From Prevotella sp. UBA3776 (lineage in GTDB: Bacteria > Bacteroidota > Bacteroidia > Bacteroidales > Bacteroidaceae): a DNA stretch of 53,472 nt. The stretch spans positions 31,579 to 85,050 of the forward strand of contig DFFM01000030.1 of the NCBI GenBank assembly GCA_002369515.1, in the 5' to 3' direction. Position numbers and translations under genes: made by a program. The notes below the pieces were generated by a model, which saw only the letters and a list, made by a program, of their open reading frames with translations, was not told the origin of the DNA and ran no database searches. Shown here piece by piece: positions 9,101-17,069 of the stretch (its first letter is position 1; every line of letters begins with the position of its first letter).

Positions 9101-9108
9101 TACTTTTG
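9101..9108 (+). promoter_or_regulatory. -7 box for the histidine phosphatase gene
   Basis: TACTTTTG matches the Bacteroidetes -7 element TAnnTTTG, 18 bp before the ATG at 9126. A weak -33 element (TCTG, 9077-9080) lies 20 bp upstream. Confidence 0.5.
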
Positions 9109-9125
9109 CACCCAAAATTATCATT

Positions 9126-9635
9126 ATGACCAAGATTTATCTCGTCAGGCATGGCGAAACGGTGGATAATGTCAACCAAATCATGCAGGGGCAGACGCAG
9201 GGCGAGCTCACGCCCGCCGGGCTGCAGCAGGCCCGGCGGCTGGCCGACGAGCTGGCCGGGGTGCGTTTCGACGCCTTTTTGGCGAGCGACCTGAAGCGCT
9301 CCATCGACACTTGCGCCGTCATCGCCAGCCGCCACGGGGCGACGGTGGTCACCACGCCTCTGCTGCGCGAGCGCGACTGGGGCGATTTCACGGGGCGCTA
9401 TATTCCCGACCTGCGCGGCCTCGACTTCCCCGCCAACGTGGAGAGCCTCGATGCGCTGAAATCCCGCGCCCGTGAGTTTCTCGACCGTGTTGCCCGTCGC
9501 TATCCTGGGCAGACGGTGCTCGCCGTTGGCCACGGCATCATCAACAAAGCCATCCAGGCTGTCCACTACGGCAAGTCCATGCCTGAGATTCCCCGTATGG
9601 GGAACGCCGAAGTGAGGGTGCTGGACGTGGAGTAA
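9126..9635 (+). CDS. Histidine phosphatase (phosphoglycerate-mutase-like) family protein
   Basis: A 169-aa protein of the histidine phosphatase superfamily. It has the phosphohistidine motif LVRHGETVDN at the N-terminus, the second conserved Arg in SDLKRSIDT, and the C-terminal catalytic His in VGHGIINKA. It resembles CobC/GpmB-type phosphatases. The substrate cannot be told from sequence; an alpha-ribazole phosphatase or general small phosphoester hydrolase are options. The ATG at 9126 places the RHG motif at residues 8-10, as usual. The longer open frame begins inside the promoter. The GC-rich codons match the housekeeping flanks. Confidence 0.85.
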   Translation: MTKIYLVRHGETVDNVNQIMQGQTQGELTPAGLQQARRLADELAGVRFDAFLASDLKRSIDTCAVIASRHGATVVTTPLLRERDWGDFTGRYIPDLRGLDFPANVESLDALKSRAREFLDRVARRYPGQTVLAVGHGIINKAIQAVHYGKSMPEIPRMGNAEVRVLDVE

Positions 9636-9662
9636 AACAGGTGGTGGAGGCTGTTTTACTTT
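9633..9662 (+). terminator. Terminator after the histidine phosphatase gene
   Basis: TAAAACAG (9633-9640) and CTGTTTTA (9651-9658) form an 8-bp stem that includes the stop codon, followed by a short T-rich run. Confidence 0.5.
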
Positions 9663-9876
9663 TCTTGACCATCCTCCTTCTTGTTCTTTTTTTTTGATGT
9701 GGTTTTTTGTTGTTTTGTCAATAAAATTCACAGAAAATGAGCGTTTTATGTGCGATTTTAGCGCGCTGGAGGCCACGAGGAATTTTTCCTGGACGAATAT
9801 GCGAAAAATGGCGATTTTGTTAAAATGTTGGTTTTAAGCACGTTGTGCAATTGTTGCCGTGCTTTGGAAAATTATT

Positions 9877-9904
9877 GTCGGGAGATAAAAAATTATCTCC
9901 CGAC
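9877..9904. repeat. 12-bp perfect inverted repeat
   Basis: GTCGGGAGATAA (9877-9888) and its exact complement (9893-9904) are separated by AAAA. There is no T-tract on either side, so it is not a classical terminator. Confidence 0.6.
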
Positions 9905-9958
9905 GTTATGAAAAAATCTGTTTGGCAAAAAGTGGTGGTGCAAACCATTTGAAATGTT

Positions 9959-9996
9959 AAAAAGCTGCACAAAACACTCGTTTTGTGCAGCTTTTT
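9959..9996. terminator. 17-bp perfect stem with A/T flanks, possible bidirectional terminator
   Basis: The arms 9959-9975 and 9980-9996 are perfectly complementary around the loop ACTC. They begin AAAAAGCTGCAC and end GCAGCTTTTT. The A-tract and T-tract would give U-rich 3' ends in both directions. No gene lies directly next to it, so it may end a small RNA transcript. Confidence 0.6.
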
Positions 9997-10368
9997 GCCG
10001 TTTCTTTGCATTTGCTTTTTGTGTTTTCGATGAGGCCAGCGTCAAATTCTTGCGCAAAACTGGCCGTTTGTGCAATTTCTGTTTCCAGAATCGCTCGCGG
10101 TCCGGATGAGTGGTGTGTAAAAATATTTCACATTCTTTTTTGCGTTGTTCCTCCCCGTCGCCTCGTCCGCAGTTCTGCCTTTGCGTCAGCTGGAGCTACC
10201 ATGGAGAATAAGGCTTTGGGTGGCGGGTCGATGGACTCGCACGAGCAGTGTTGTTTCTCCCTCCTGTCCGGTGGGCGAGCGAAGGATGCACCTGCGCTCC
10301 CTGTCGTTGACTGCTGAGGGAAGAAAACGAAAGGCCCAGAGGCATGGCTGGCAAAGGCAATGAAAGGA

Positions 10369-10427
10369 AAAAAGAATGGTCCGCAGAAGCGAGGCTTTTA
10401 ACGCGTGCTGACCTCGTCCTGCGGACC
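10369..10427 (-). terminator. Terminator downstream of the RG-rich protein gene
   Basis: Outer stem GGTCCGCAG (10378-10386) / CTGCGGACC (10419-10427) and inner stem CGAGG (10390-10394) / CCTCG (10412-10416). On the minus strand the stem is followed by ATTCTTTTTT, so it ends transcription from the gene stopping at 10582. Confidence 0.65.
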
Positions 10428-10581
10428 GAATGTTACCTATTGAGATATGAATCCTGACTTAATAACTAACCTATTGAACAATCTGTTGTTGTCTTGAAAA
10501 TACTTAACTTGAATGCTTGGTTTTCTCAAACTATATCTATAACGTCTATTTCTTGTTGTTTCTGTGCGGTTTTTGGGGGGC

Positions 10582-11796
10582 TTAGCGATGTCCGCCGTGC
10601 GAGCCGCCACCATGCGAACCACCTCCGCGCGAGCCTCCGAAACTGCCACCTCCGCGTGAGCCTCCGAAGCTGCCGCCACCGCGCGAGCCACTGAAGCCAC
10701 CGCGCGAGCCACTGAAGCCACCGCCACGCGAGCCGCTAAAGCTGCTGCCGCGCGAGCCTCCGAAGCTGCTGCTGGAGCTACGCGAGGGAGCGCTGTAGCT
10801 GCGGCTGCCCGACGAACGGCTGGGGCTGAAGGTGCGGCTGGGCACCGAACTCTCGCGAGAGAAGTTGCTGCGCGAGCTGCCGAATCCGCTGCCGCTGCGC
10901 GAGGGTGAACCCATGGTCGAACGCGAACCGCCCACGGTGGTGCGGGTGCTGCTTTCGCGGCTGAATCCCGATCCGCCTCTGTTCATCGAACTGCGCGGTG
11001 CGCTCATGCTGCCACGGTCGTTGCGGTTGAAGTTTCCATCCTGGCGGCCCCGGTTGTTGTAGTTGCCGCTGCCCCGGTTGTTGCCGTCGAACGAGCCCCG
11101 GTTGCCGCGGTTCTCCAGCGAGCGTCCATTGCCGCGGTCGAACGAGCCACGGTTGCCGCGATTCTCCAGCGAGCCCCGGTTGCCGCGGTCGAACGAACCA
11201 CGGTTGCCGCGATGTTCAAGGGCGCGTCCGTTGTCGTGACGACCTCCGATGGTGCGGTTGCGATAGTCGCCGCGGTCGAAACCGTTGCGCATGCCGAATC
11301 CGCGTCCGCCAGTGCCGTGGCGATGGGCCATACCCCAGTTGCGTCCGTGATACCAGCTGCGTCCGCCATTGTGGTGCCAGGCATGACCGCCGCGGTAGGA
11401 AACGTAGAAGTGAGGACGTCCGAAGTAGAAGTAGCTACGGTGGGGATAGCGGGCGTAGATGCCGAAGTGCCAGTAGCCGGCGTCCCAGTAGAGCGGACGG
11501 TAGAAGTAGCGGGCGGCGCAGTAGGCGCGATATTGCCAGTCGAGCAGAATGTAGCTCAGGTCCAAGTTGCGGCGCTCCCAGTAGAGTCCGTAGAGGTCGG
11601 CCTGGTTCTCCACGCTGAGCAGATAGTCGAGGTTGATTTCATAGGCAGCCTCGTACTGGTCTTCGGTCAGGTTGAGCTCGTAGGCCATCTTGTCGGTGAG
11701 GAAGAGAGCCTGTTCGCGAGCCTGCTCAAAACTCATGGCGTTTGCCTGAACAGCCATTGCGAGTATTGCAGTGAGGGTGATGATGAACTTCTTCAT
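10582..11796 (-). CDS. Exported Arg/Gly/Ser-rich repeat protein
   Basis: A 404-aa protein with a signal peptide (MKKFIITLTAILAMAVQANA). Residues 22-80 form a short helical domain (LTEDQYEAAYEINLDYL). A Tyr/Trp/His-rich stretch follows at about 80-160. The last 240 residues are low-complexity: near-tandem units of the type NRGSFDRG and LENRGNRG, then Ser-rich and finally SRGGGSFGG repeats. The basic, glycine-rich tail resembles RGG-type nucleic-acid or polyanion binding. A secreted location is expected from the signal peptide. It stands alone with its own promoter and terminator and divergent from the Wzi-like gene. I do not recognise a family and assign no function. Confidence 0.7.
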   Translation of the reverse strand: MKKFIITLTAILAMAVQANAMSFEQAREQALFLTDKMAYELNLTEDQYEAAYEINLDYLLSVENQADLYGLYWERRNLDLSYILLDWQYRAYCAARYFYRPLYWDAGYWHFGIYARYPHRSYFYFGRPHFYVSYRGGHAWHHNGGRSWYHGRNWGMAHRHGTGGRGFGMRNGFDRGDYRNRTIGGRHDNGRALEHRGNRGSFDRGNRGSLENRGNRGSFDRGNGRSLENRGNRGSFDGNNRGSGNYNNRGRQDGNFNRNDRGSMSAPRSSMNRGGSGFSRESSTRTTVGGSRSTMGSPSRSGSGFGSSRSNFSRESSVPSRTFSPSRSSGSRSYSAPSRSSSSSFGGSRGSSFSGSRGGGFSGSRGGFSGSRGGGSFGGSRGGGSFGGSRGGGSHGGGSHGGHR

Positions 11797-11849
11797 AGTG
11801 GTTATGTTTTTTTAGATTGTTAATATTCCGAGTTTCTTGTTCTCGTTGG

Positions 11850-11857
11850 CAAAGGTA
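11850..11857 (-). promoter_or_regulatory. -7 box for the RG-rich protein gene
   Basis: TACCTTTG on the minus strand fits TAnnTTTG, 53 bp before the ATG at 11796. No clear -33 element is seen. Confidence 0.45.
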
Positions 11858-11899
11858 GCTTGTTTTTCACGACTGCTGAAAGGATTTTCCCTAAACGCT

Positions 11900-11913
11900 G
11901 GGGGGAAAATCCC
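11900..11913. promoter_or_regulatory. G-rich 14-mer shared with the exporter promoter region
   Basis: GGGGGGAAAATCCC lies between the RG-rich protein gene and the Wzi-like gene. A copy with one mismatch lies at 29340-29353 next to the polysaccharide-export operon. It also pairs with GGATTTTCCC at 11882-11891. It is a possible shared regulator site for exopolysaccharide genes. Confidence 0.3.
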
Positions 11914-11997
11914 TAAAGTGTAGGTTGTGGCACATTTTCTGCCCGTTTATACACTATTTGCTCGAAAAACGCGTTATCATCTAAATATAAATAGGTA

Positions 11998-13545
11998 ATG
12001 AAAAAGTATTTTGCACTCATCATACTGCTTTTGCTGTTTTCCTCTTCCGTCCTCAGGGCGCAGGGGAAACTCAGCGGCCTGGAATATCGGCTGGAGATGC
12101 AGGCCGGCATAGCCGACGGGCGCACGCCGCTGTGGCTCAATGCCAACAAGCACGGACTCAGCTCGCTCGACACGAAGAACGGCTACGCCCGCGCCGCACT
12201 CGTGCGTCCGCTGAGCGCCGACTCGGCCCGCCGATGGGGGATAGGCTACGGCGTTGACGCCGTGGTGCCCGTCAACTACACCAGCAAACTCGTTGTGCAG
12301 CAGGCCTTTGCCGAACTGAGGTGGCTGAAGGGTGTGCTCAGCGTAGGCGCGAAGGAGTATCCCATGGAGCTGAAAAACAACGAGCTGAGCACCGGCTCGC
12401 AAACACTGGGCATCAATGCCCGCCCCGTGCCCCAGGTGCGTCTGGCCCTGCCCGACTATTGGACACTCCCCATCCTGAACGGATGGCTGCACCTGAAAGG
12501 CCACATCGCCTATGGTATGATGACTGACGACAACTGGCAGCACGACTTCACCGGGCGCAACCAGCGCTATTCGGAAAAAGTGCTCTATCACAGCAAGGCC
12601 GGATTCCTGAAAATAGGCAACGAAGACGTGTTCTGCCCTTGGTCCCTCGAGCTTGGACTGGAAATGGCCGCCCAGTTCGGTGGCACATCCTACATCTGGC
12701 AGGAAGGCAAACTGGTGCCCGTGAAGGGGGCGACCAACCTGACAGCCTTCAAAAACGCTTTCCTTCCAGGCGGCTCTGAGGTGGTGGAGCAGGGCACTGC
12801 CTATCAGAATGTGGAAGGAAACCAGTTGGGTTCGTGGATGGCCAGAATCAACTACGAAAGCGACATTTGGAAATTTGGCGTCTATATCGACAAATACTTT
12901 GAAGACCACTCGTCGATGCTGATGATGGACTACAACGGTTATGGGACGGGCGAGGAATGGAATGTGCGCAAGCGCCGCCACTACTTTGTCTATGACCCCA
13001 AGGACATGCTTCTGGGAGCCGAACTGACCTACAAGTACAGCCGTCCGGTGAGAAGCGTAGTGTTCGAGTATCTTTACAGCAAATATCAGAGCGGCCCCGT
13101 CTATCACGACCATACGCAGGCTTTCCCCGACCACATCAGTGGCCGCGACAACTATTACAACCACTACATCTATCCCGGTTGGCAGCACTGGGGGCAGGTG
13201 ATTGGCAATCCGCTCTATCGATCGCCCCTCTACAACGACGACGGAATCATCCAGGTGGAGAACAACCGATTTGTGGCCTTCCACCTGGGCGTGAGCGGCG
13301 ACATTTCCGAAAGACTCGCCTACCGGGTGAAGACCACCTACCAGACAGCCTACGGAACCTACGACCAACCCTACAACAAGCGCCGCCACAACTTCTCGGC
13401 CATGGCTGAGGCTACTTACCAGCTGCCCTGGGACGTCTCCGTCAGCGGGGCTTTCGGGCTGGATGCAGGCCGCGTCTATGGCAACAGCTACGGCTTCCAG
13501 CTGACGGTGGCCAAAACAGGACTCCTTAACAGCAAGAAGAAATGA
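11998..13545 (+). CDS. Capsule assembly Wzi-family outer-membrane protein
   Basis: A 515-aa protein with a signal peptide (SSSVLRAQ). It resembles the Bacteroidetes Wzi/capsule-assembly family in its N-terminal EYRLEMQAGIADGRTPLWLNANKHGLSS, the repeated amphipathic strands and the ending in beta-strand pairs (SYGFQLTVAKTGLL). In enteric bacteria Wzi is an outer-membrane lectin that anchors capsule. A similar role fits the nearby polysaccharide genes. The downstream lipoprotein gene overlaps its stop by 4 bp, implying coupled translation. Confidence 0.75.
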   Translation: MKKYFALIILLLLFSSSVLRAQGKLSGLEYRLEMQAGIADGRTPLWLNANKHGLSSLDTKNGYARAALVRPLSADSARRWGIGYGVDAVVPVNYTSKLVVQQAFAELRWLKGVLSVGAKEYPMELKNNELSTGSQTLGINARPVPQVRLALPDYWTLPILNGWLHLKGHIAYGMMTDDNWQHDFTGRNQRYSEKVLYHSKAGFLKIGNEDVFCPWSLELGLEMAAQFGGTSYIWQEGKLVPVKGATNLTAFKNAFLPGGSEVVEQGTAYQNVEGNQLGSWMARINYESDIWKFGVYIDKYFEDHSSMLMMDYNGYGTGEEWNVRKRRHYFVYDPKDMLLGAELTYKYSRPVRSVVFEYLYSKYQSGPVYHDHTQAFPDHISGRDNYYNHYIYPGWQHWGQVIGNPLYRSPLYNDDGIIQVENNRFVAFHLGVSGDISERLAYRVKTTYQTAYGTYDQPYNKRRHNFSAMAEATYQLPWDVSVSGAFGLDAGRVYGNSYGFQLTVAKTGLLNSKKK

Positions 13546-13994
13546 AAAAAACAAGAAACATATTTTTTGCGTCCCTCTGTGCGCTGCTGTTCCTGAATAC
13601 GGCTTGCAGCAAATGGTTTGAGACCTCCAAGAACGGCCATCTGGACGGCTACTGGCATCTGGATGCCGTTGACACGCTGAGCACGGGCGGCACGTTGGAC
13701 TTGGCCGAGCAGCGGGTGTTTTGGTCGGTACAGGGAACGGTGTTCTCCCTCTATGCTCCCGATGTGGCGGGCCAACGCTATGTGAGCCAGTTCTCGTACA
13801 GCGGCGACACGTTCAAGATTCTCGACCTGCGCATCGACGACCGTACCAAAGGCGACCCGAAAGTGGAGGACATCTCCAAGGTGCAGCACTTCGGGGTGAA
13901 CAGGACCGACGAGAGCTTCACCATAGAAAACCTGAAGCACAACAAAATGACGCTCCGCTCCGAGTCGCTCAGACTGCATTTCACCAAGATGTAG
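13542..13994 (+). CDS. Small lipocalin-like lipoprotein
   Basis: A 150-aa lipoprotein (signal ending LNTACSK, Cys22). The mature part starts GYWHLDAVDTL, a 'G-x-W' opening typical of lipocalin-like domain proteins in Bacteroidetes, then short beta-strands (VFWSVQGTVFSLY, FTIENLKHNKMTLRS). It is coupled to the Wzi-like gene by a 4-bp ATGA overlap, so the two products probably act together at the outer membrane. Ligand unknown. Confidence 0.65.
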   Translation: MKKTRNIFFASLCALLFLNTACSKWFETSKNGHLDGYWHLDAVDTLSTGGTLDLAEQRVFWSVQGTVFSLYAPDVAGQRYVSQFSYSGDTFKILDLRIDDRTKGDPKVEDISKVQHFGVNRTDESFTIENLKHNKMTLRSESLRLHFTKM

Positions 13995-14082
13995 CGGGAG
14001 TCGAGCCAAGGGTGGACGGCCTCACCTCGTGGCCGCGAGCACCGCCTTGCCTTCATCAGCAGCGCATGGGTTGAAAAAACGC

Positions 14083-14131
14083 GCCGTGTACGGGAAACAG
14101 CTCTCATTATGAGGCGTTTCCCGTACACGGC
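14083..14131. terminator. Bidirectional terminator between convergent genes
   Basis: A perfect 16-bp stem GCCGTGTACGGGAAAC (14083-14098) with its complement (14116-14131) and a small inner stem. It lies between the convergent lipoprotein and sugar transferase genes. Confidence 0.7.
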
Positions 14132-14177
14132 AAATCATTGGGTGATGTATGAGTTATGAAGAATAAGGAGTTCTGAA

Positions 14178-14807
14178 CTAAAACTTCTTTCCGAACGCAA
14201 TGTTGACGAAAGTCTTGAAAAGGATGCTGATGTCGAGCCACCATGAGCGGTGCTCCAGATAGTACAGATCCAGCTCCAAGCGTCGGAGCATTTTTTCCAG
14301 CGTGTCGGTGTATCCGTTGTAGAGCGTGGCGTAGGACGTTACGCCAGGGCGAATCTGGTAGAGATAGACGTATCGCGGGTCGCGCTCGATAATCTGGTCG
14401 ATGTAATATTTCCTTTCCGGCCGTGGGCCGATGAAAGCCATGTCGCCTTTCACCACGTTCCACAACTGCGGAAGCTCGTCAAGGTGGTGAACACGAAGAA
14501 ATTTTCCGATTTTCGTCATGCGCGTCTCGTTCTCGTGCTGATAGAGTGCGGGGCCGTCCTTCTCGGCATCTATTCTCATGCTGCGGAACTTGTAGATGGT
14601 GAACGGACGGCCGAACCTGCCGATGCGCTCCTGACGGAATATGGCAGGGCCACCGTCTTCTCGCTTAATGGCAAGATAGCATATCAGGAAGAGGGGCGAG
14701 AATACGACGAGGCAAACCAAGGCGGTGACAAAGTCTATCATTCGCTTGATGTTGCGCTCAAATTCGTTCATTCCGTCGAGAACATACCCACTTTCGAGTG
14801 TTGTCAT
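14178..14807 (-). CDS. Initiating sugar-phosphate transferase (bacterial sugar transferase family)
   Basis: A 209-aa membrane enzyme that transfers a sugar-1-phosphate to undecaprenyl phosphate, the first step of a polysaccharide repeat unit. One hydrophobic segment (about 23-45) precedes the conserved catalytic core: FRQERIGRFGRPFTIYKFRSM, then LDELPQLWNVVKGDMAFIGPRPE and RPGVTSYATL. It lacks the large N-terminal multi-span domain of WbaP/WcaJ, so it is the short, catalytic-core form. It lies in the polysaccharide region but is transcribed alone. Confidence 0.9.
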   Translation of the reverse strand: MTTLESGYVLDGMNEFERNIKRMIDFVTALVCLVVFSPLFLICYLAIKREDGGPAIFRQERIGRFGRPFTIYKFRSMRIDAEKDGPALYQHENETRMTKIGKFLRVHHLDELPQLWNVVKGDMAFIGPRPERKYYIDQIIERDPRYVYLYQIRPGVTSYATLYNGYTDTLEKMLRRLELDLYYLEHRSWWLDISILFKTFVNIAFGKKF

Positions 14808-14948
14808 ATAGTAGAATTAGGTGTTATCTTGTTCTATGTATCGTGTGTGTTACTTGTTTAACGAGCTACTTGCCGATTTATTGTATTAAAAATATATTTA
14901 TTTATTTTATTTTTCTGAAGTTCACTGTGGCAGTTGGTGAATTTTTAG

Positions 14949-14956
14949 TAATTTTG
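14949..14956 (+). promoter_or_regulatory. -7 box for the GH16 gene
   Basis: TAATTTTG fits TAnnTTTG, 20 bp before the ATG at 14977. Confidence 0.5.
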
Positions 14957-14976
14957 CCACATTAAAACTCCGCAAG

Positions 14977-15822
14977 ATGAAAAGAAAGAAAACATTGTTG
15001 CTTTATTCAGCCTGCCTGTTGCTGATAGCGTTTGTGTCGCTATTGTTTGTAAAATCAGACAGTTCGACGATTTGTGCACAAACCCAAAATGACAAGTATG
15101 TGATGATATTCAACGACGAGTTCAATCAGCCAAACGGCAGTGCCCCCGATGCCAAGAAATGGAGCACGAAATTGCCAAGGGCAAAGGCTATTTGGAATCG
15201 TTGGATTGCCGATTCTCCAAAACTCGTGTATGTGAAAAACGGGCAGCTTGTCTGCAGGGCTATGCCAAACACAATTTTCCCCAACGATACAGCGGCAATG
15301 TTGACAGGGGCGTTGGAAACCAAAGGTAAGTTTGCATTCAAGTATGGCAAGATTGAGGTGCGGCTGAAAACGAATCTCAAAGATGGCAATTTCCCCGCAG
15401 TGTGGTTGATGCCTGAGCCTCCTGCAAAAGTCCATCCCTATGGAGGCGAGATTGACATTTTCGAGTCGTATGGAAAATCGGACGCTTACCATACCGCGCA
15501 TACCCACTGGACTGTGAATCTGAAGAAAAAGAAAACGCCTCAGCATCAGTTTCACGAGAAGGTGAAACTGAACAAGTGGCATGTTTATGGCTTGATTTGG
15601 GAAAAGGACAGGCTGGTATGGACACTCGATGGAAAAATAGTTGGCGTCTATACGAAATTGGAAACCCAAGAGGCAAAAGACAACGGTCAGTGGCCTTTCG
15701 ACCATCCTTTCTTCATCAGGATGAACCAGAGTCTAGGCAACGAAACGTGGAAGCGTGGGCCCAGTCTTGACGATGTATATGAAACAAAAATTGACTGGGT
15801 TAGAGTCTATAAGAAAATCTGA
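14977..15822 (+). CDS. Glycoside hydrolase family 16 protein (beta-glucanase-like)
   Basis: A 281-aa exported or membrane-anchored enzyme. An N-terminal hydrophobic signal (about 7-24) precedes a GH16 jelly-roll domain. The catalytic motif is GEIDIFES at 157-164. Glu158 is the nucleophile, Asp160 the helper and Glu163 the acid/base; the spacing matches the laminarinase-type beta-bulge form. Other family marks are FNDEFN near the start, YGKIEVRLK, and the C-terminal IDWVRVYKK. GH16 enzymes cleave beta-1,3/1,4 glucans or galactans. Inside a polysaccharide locus it may trim or release the cell's own polymer. Confidence 0.9.
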   Translation: MKRKKTLLLYSACLLLIAFVSLLFVKSDSSTICAQTQNDKYVMIFNDEFNQPNGSAPDAKKWSTKLPRAKAIWNRWIADSPKLVYVKNGQLVCRAMPNTIFPNDTAAMLTGALETKGKFAFKYGKIEVRLKTNLKDGNFPAVWLMPEPPAKVHPYGGEIDIFESYGKSDAYHTAHTHWTVNLKKKKTPQHQFHEKVKLNKWHVYGLIWEKDRLVWTLDGKIVGVYTKLETQEAKDNGQWPFDHPFFIRMNQSLGNETWKRGPSLDDVYETKIDWVRVYKKI

Positions 15823-15833
15823 TGACGCGAAGA

Positions 15834-15887
15834 AAGGTTGAGGGGTGAGAAAAGCATGAAAAATGGCTTTTCTCACCCCTCAACCTT
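15834..15887. terminator. Bidirectional terminator between convergent genes
   Basis: A perfect 22-bp stem (15834-15855 with 15866-15887), starting AAGGTTGAGGGGTGAG, with a 10-nt loop. It separates the convergent GH16 and GT2 genes. Confidence 0.75.
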
Positions 15888-15934
15888 GAATTCTTGGTTT
15901 TGTCGGCATTTTGGGAGGTTATCATCAGTTGATG

Positions 15935-16750
15935 TCAGTTTCTCAAGAATGTGAGATAGAACCAGTCTCTTATCTTGTTGGGGAAGATTCTCACAATGAA
16001 TCGGATGCAGATGTTCTTGATCATCCGGAAAGCTGAGATGTACCCTATTTTGAACAATGATTTCTGGAGCGAAATTTCACTTTTCGCATAGTTTAAACCG
16101 CCTCTGCGCCTAATCATTTCCGGAGAACGGCGAAAGCGGAGCAGCGATTGTTGCATGTTGTGAAATTTGGCACCTTTCTTCAGCATCCTTGCCCAGAGAT
16201 AATAGTCTTCGAACAGTTTGAATGGCTGATAGCCACCAGCATCAATGACGGCTTGCTTGCGAAAAATGACCACCGGATGGTTAATGGGATTTCTGATTTT
16301 TCCAAATTTATAAATGTCCTGGTGATTCTCTGGCAATTTTCTGATTGCCACAACATTGTCGGGCGAACTGTCAAACTCTTCTATGAAGGCGCTGAGAACG
16401 TCAATGTCTGGGTGTTCTTCCAGATATTTCATCTGGGTTTCAAAACGCTGAGGAAGGCAAATGTCATCGGTGTCCATACGCGCTACGTATTCATATTGAC
16501 AATGCTTGATGCCGATGTTGAGGGCAACGCCGAGCCCTTGGTTCTTTTCGAGAGGAACCCTGATGATATTATTAAAGCGGTTGCAAGTTTTTTCTATGGC
16601 GGAATACAATTCAGGCGTAAGCGGACCGTCTTCAACAAGTATGATTTCAGTCGGCTTGTAAGTTTGATTATAGATGCTGTCAAAAGCTTCTATAAAAAAG
16701 GCAGCTTTCTCTCCCTTATAGACTGAGAGAAGCAGTGAAAAGTCTTTCAT
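15935..16750 (-). CDS. Glycosyltransferase family 2
   Basis: A 271-aa GT-A fold glycosyltransferase. The N-terminus LLLSVYKGEKAAFF and IILVEDGPL form the nucleotide-sugar site. RMDTDDICLP holds the metal-binding DxDD (Asp93-Asp96), and FEDYYLWARMLKKG carries the ED motif of the acceptor site. It probably adds one sugar of the repeat unit. A -7-like box (TAATTTTG, 16755-16762 on the minus strand) sits just 5 bp before the start codon, so its mRNA may have almost no leader. Confidence 0.85.
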   Translation of the reverse strand: MKDFSLLLSVYKGEKAAFFIEAFDSIYNQTYKPTEIILVEDGPLTPELYSAIEKTCNRFNNIIRVPLEKNQGLGVALNIGIKHCQYEYVARMDTDDICLPQRFETQMKYLEEHPDIDVLSAFIEEFDSSPDNVVAIRKLPENHQDIYKFGKIRNPINHPVVIFRKQAVIDAGGYQPFKLFEDYYLWARMLKKGAKFHNMQQSLLRFRRSPEMIRRRGGLNYAKSEISLQKSLFKIGYISAFRMIKNICIRFIVRIFPNKIRDWFYLTFLRN

Positions 16751-17069
16751 GCTGCAAAATTACATAAAAAACCTGAATAATAGCCGCTTGGAACAAAAAA
16801 AATAAAAAAAATACTGGTGGAGGCAAGATGGATGCAAGGTTCATCTGCAATGGATGCTTTGGGTTCTTTTCCTGACTTTAATTTTTTTGTGGTTGTTTTT
16901 TGCATGAAAAAACTAACATTTTCGAAAAAAATAGTTATTTTTGCAGCAAATAGTCAAAAAAAAGATTCACTACTGTGTCTTTTAGGCATTCGTGCAGTAG
17001 CCTTTACCATCCTTTATGCCAGTTTTGGATTTTATAGTGTTGATACAAAGACGATTAACGGGGAAATTC
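16751..17069. other. AT-rich intergenic region with divergent promoter boxes
   Basis: 319 bp between the divergent GT2 and lipoprotein genes. TAATTTTG on the minus strand (16755-16762) and TATTTTTG on the plus strand (16936-16943) are the only recognisable elements. The plus-strand transcript would have a leader of about 120 nt. Confidence 0.45.

Larger units (their letters stand above)
9636..10577. other. Gene-free, hairpin-rich interval
   Basis: About 0.94 kb with no open frame that looks coding. It holds two strong inverted repeats (9877-9904 and 9959-9996) and a terminator (10369-10427). The right part (10140-10370) is GC-rich without recognisable features. It may contain small RNA genes or be the remnant of lost genes. 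Confidence 0.5.

Noticed and set aside
11977..13554. 525-codon open frame antisense to the Wzi-like gene
   Set aside because: No signal peptide or domain pattern; the sense frame encodes a coherent exported barrel protein.
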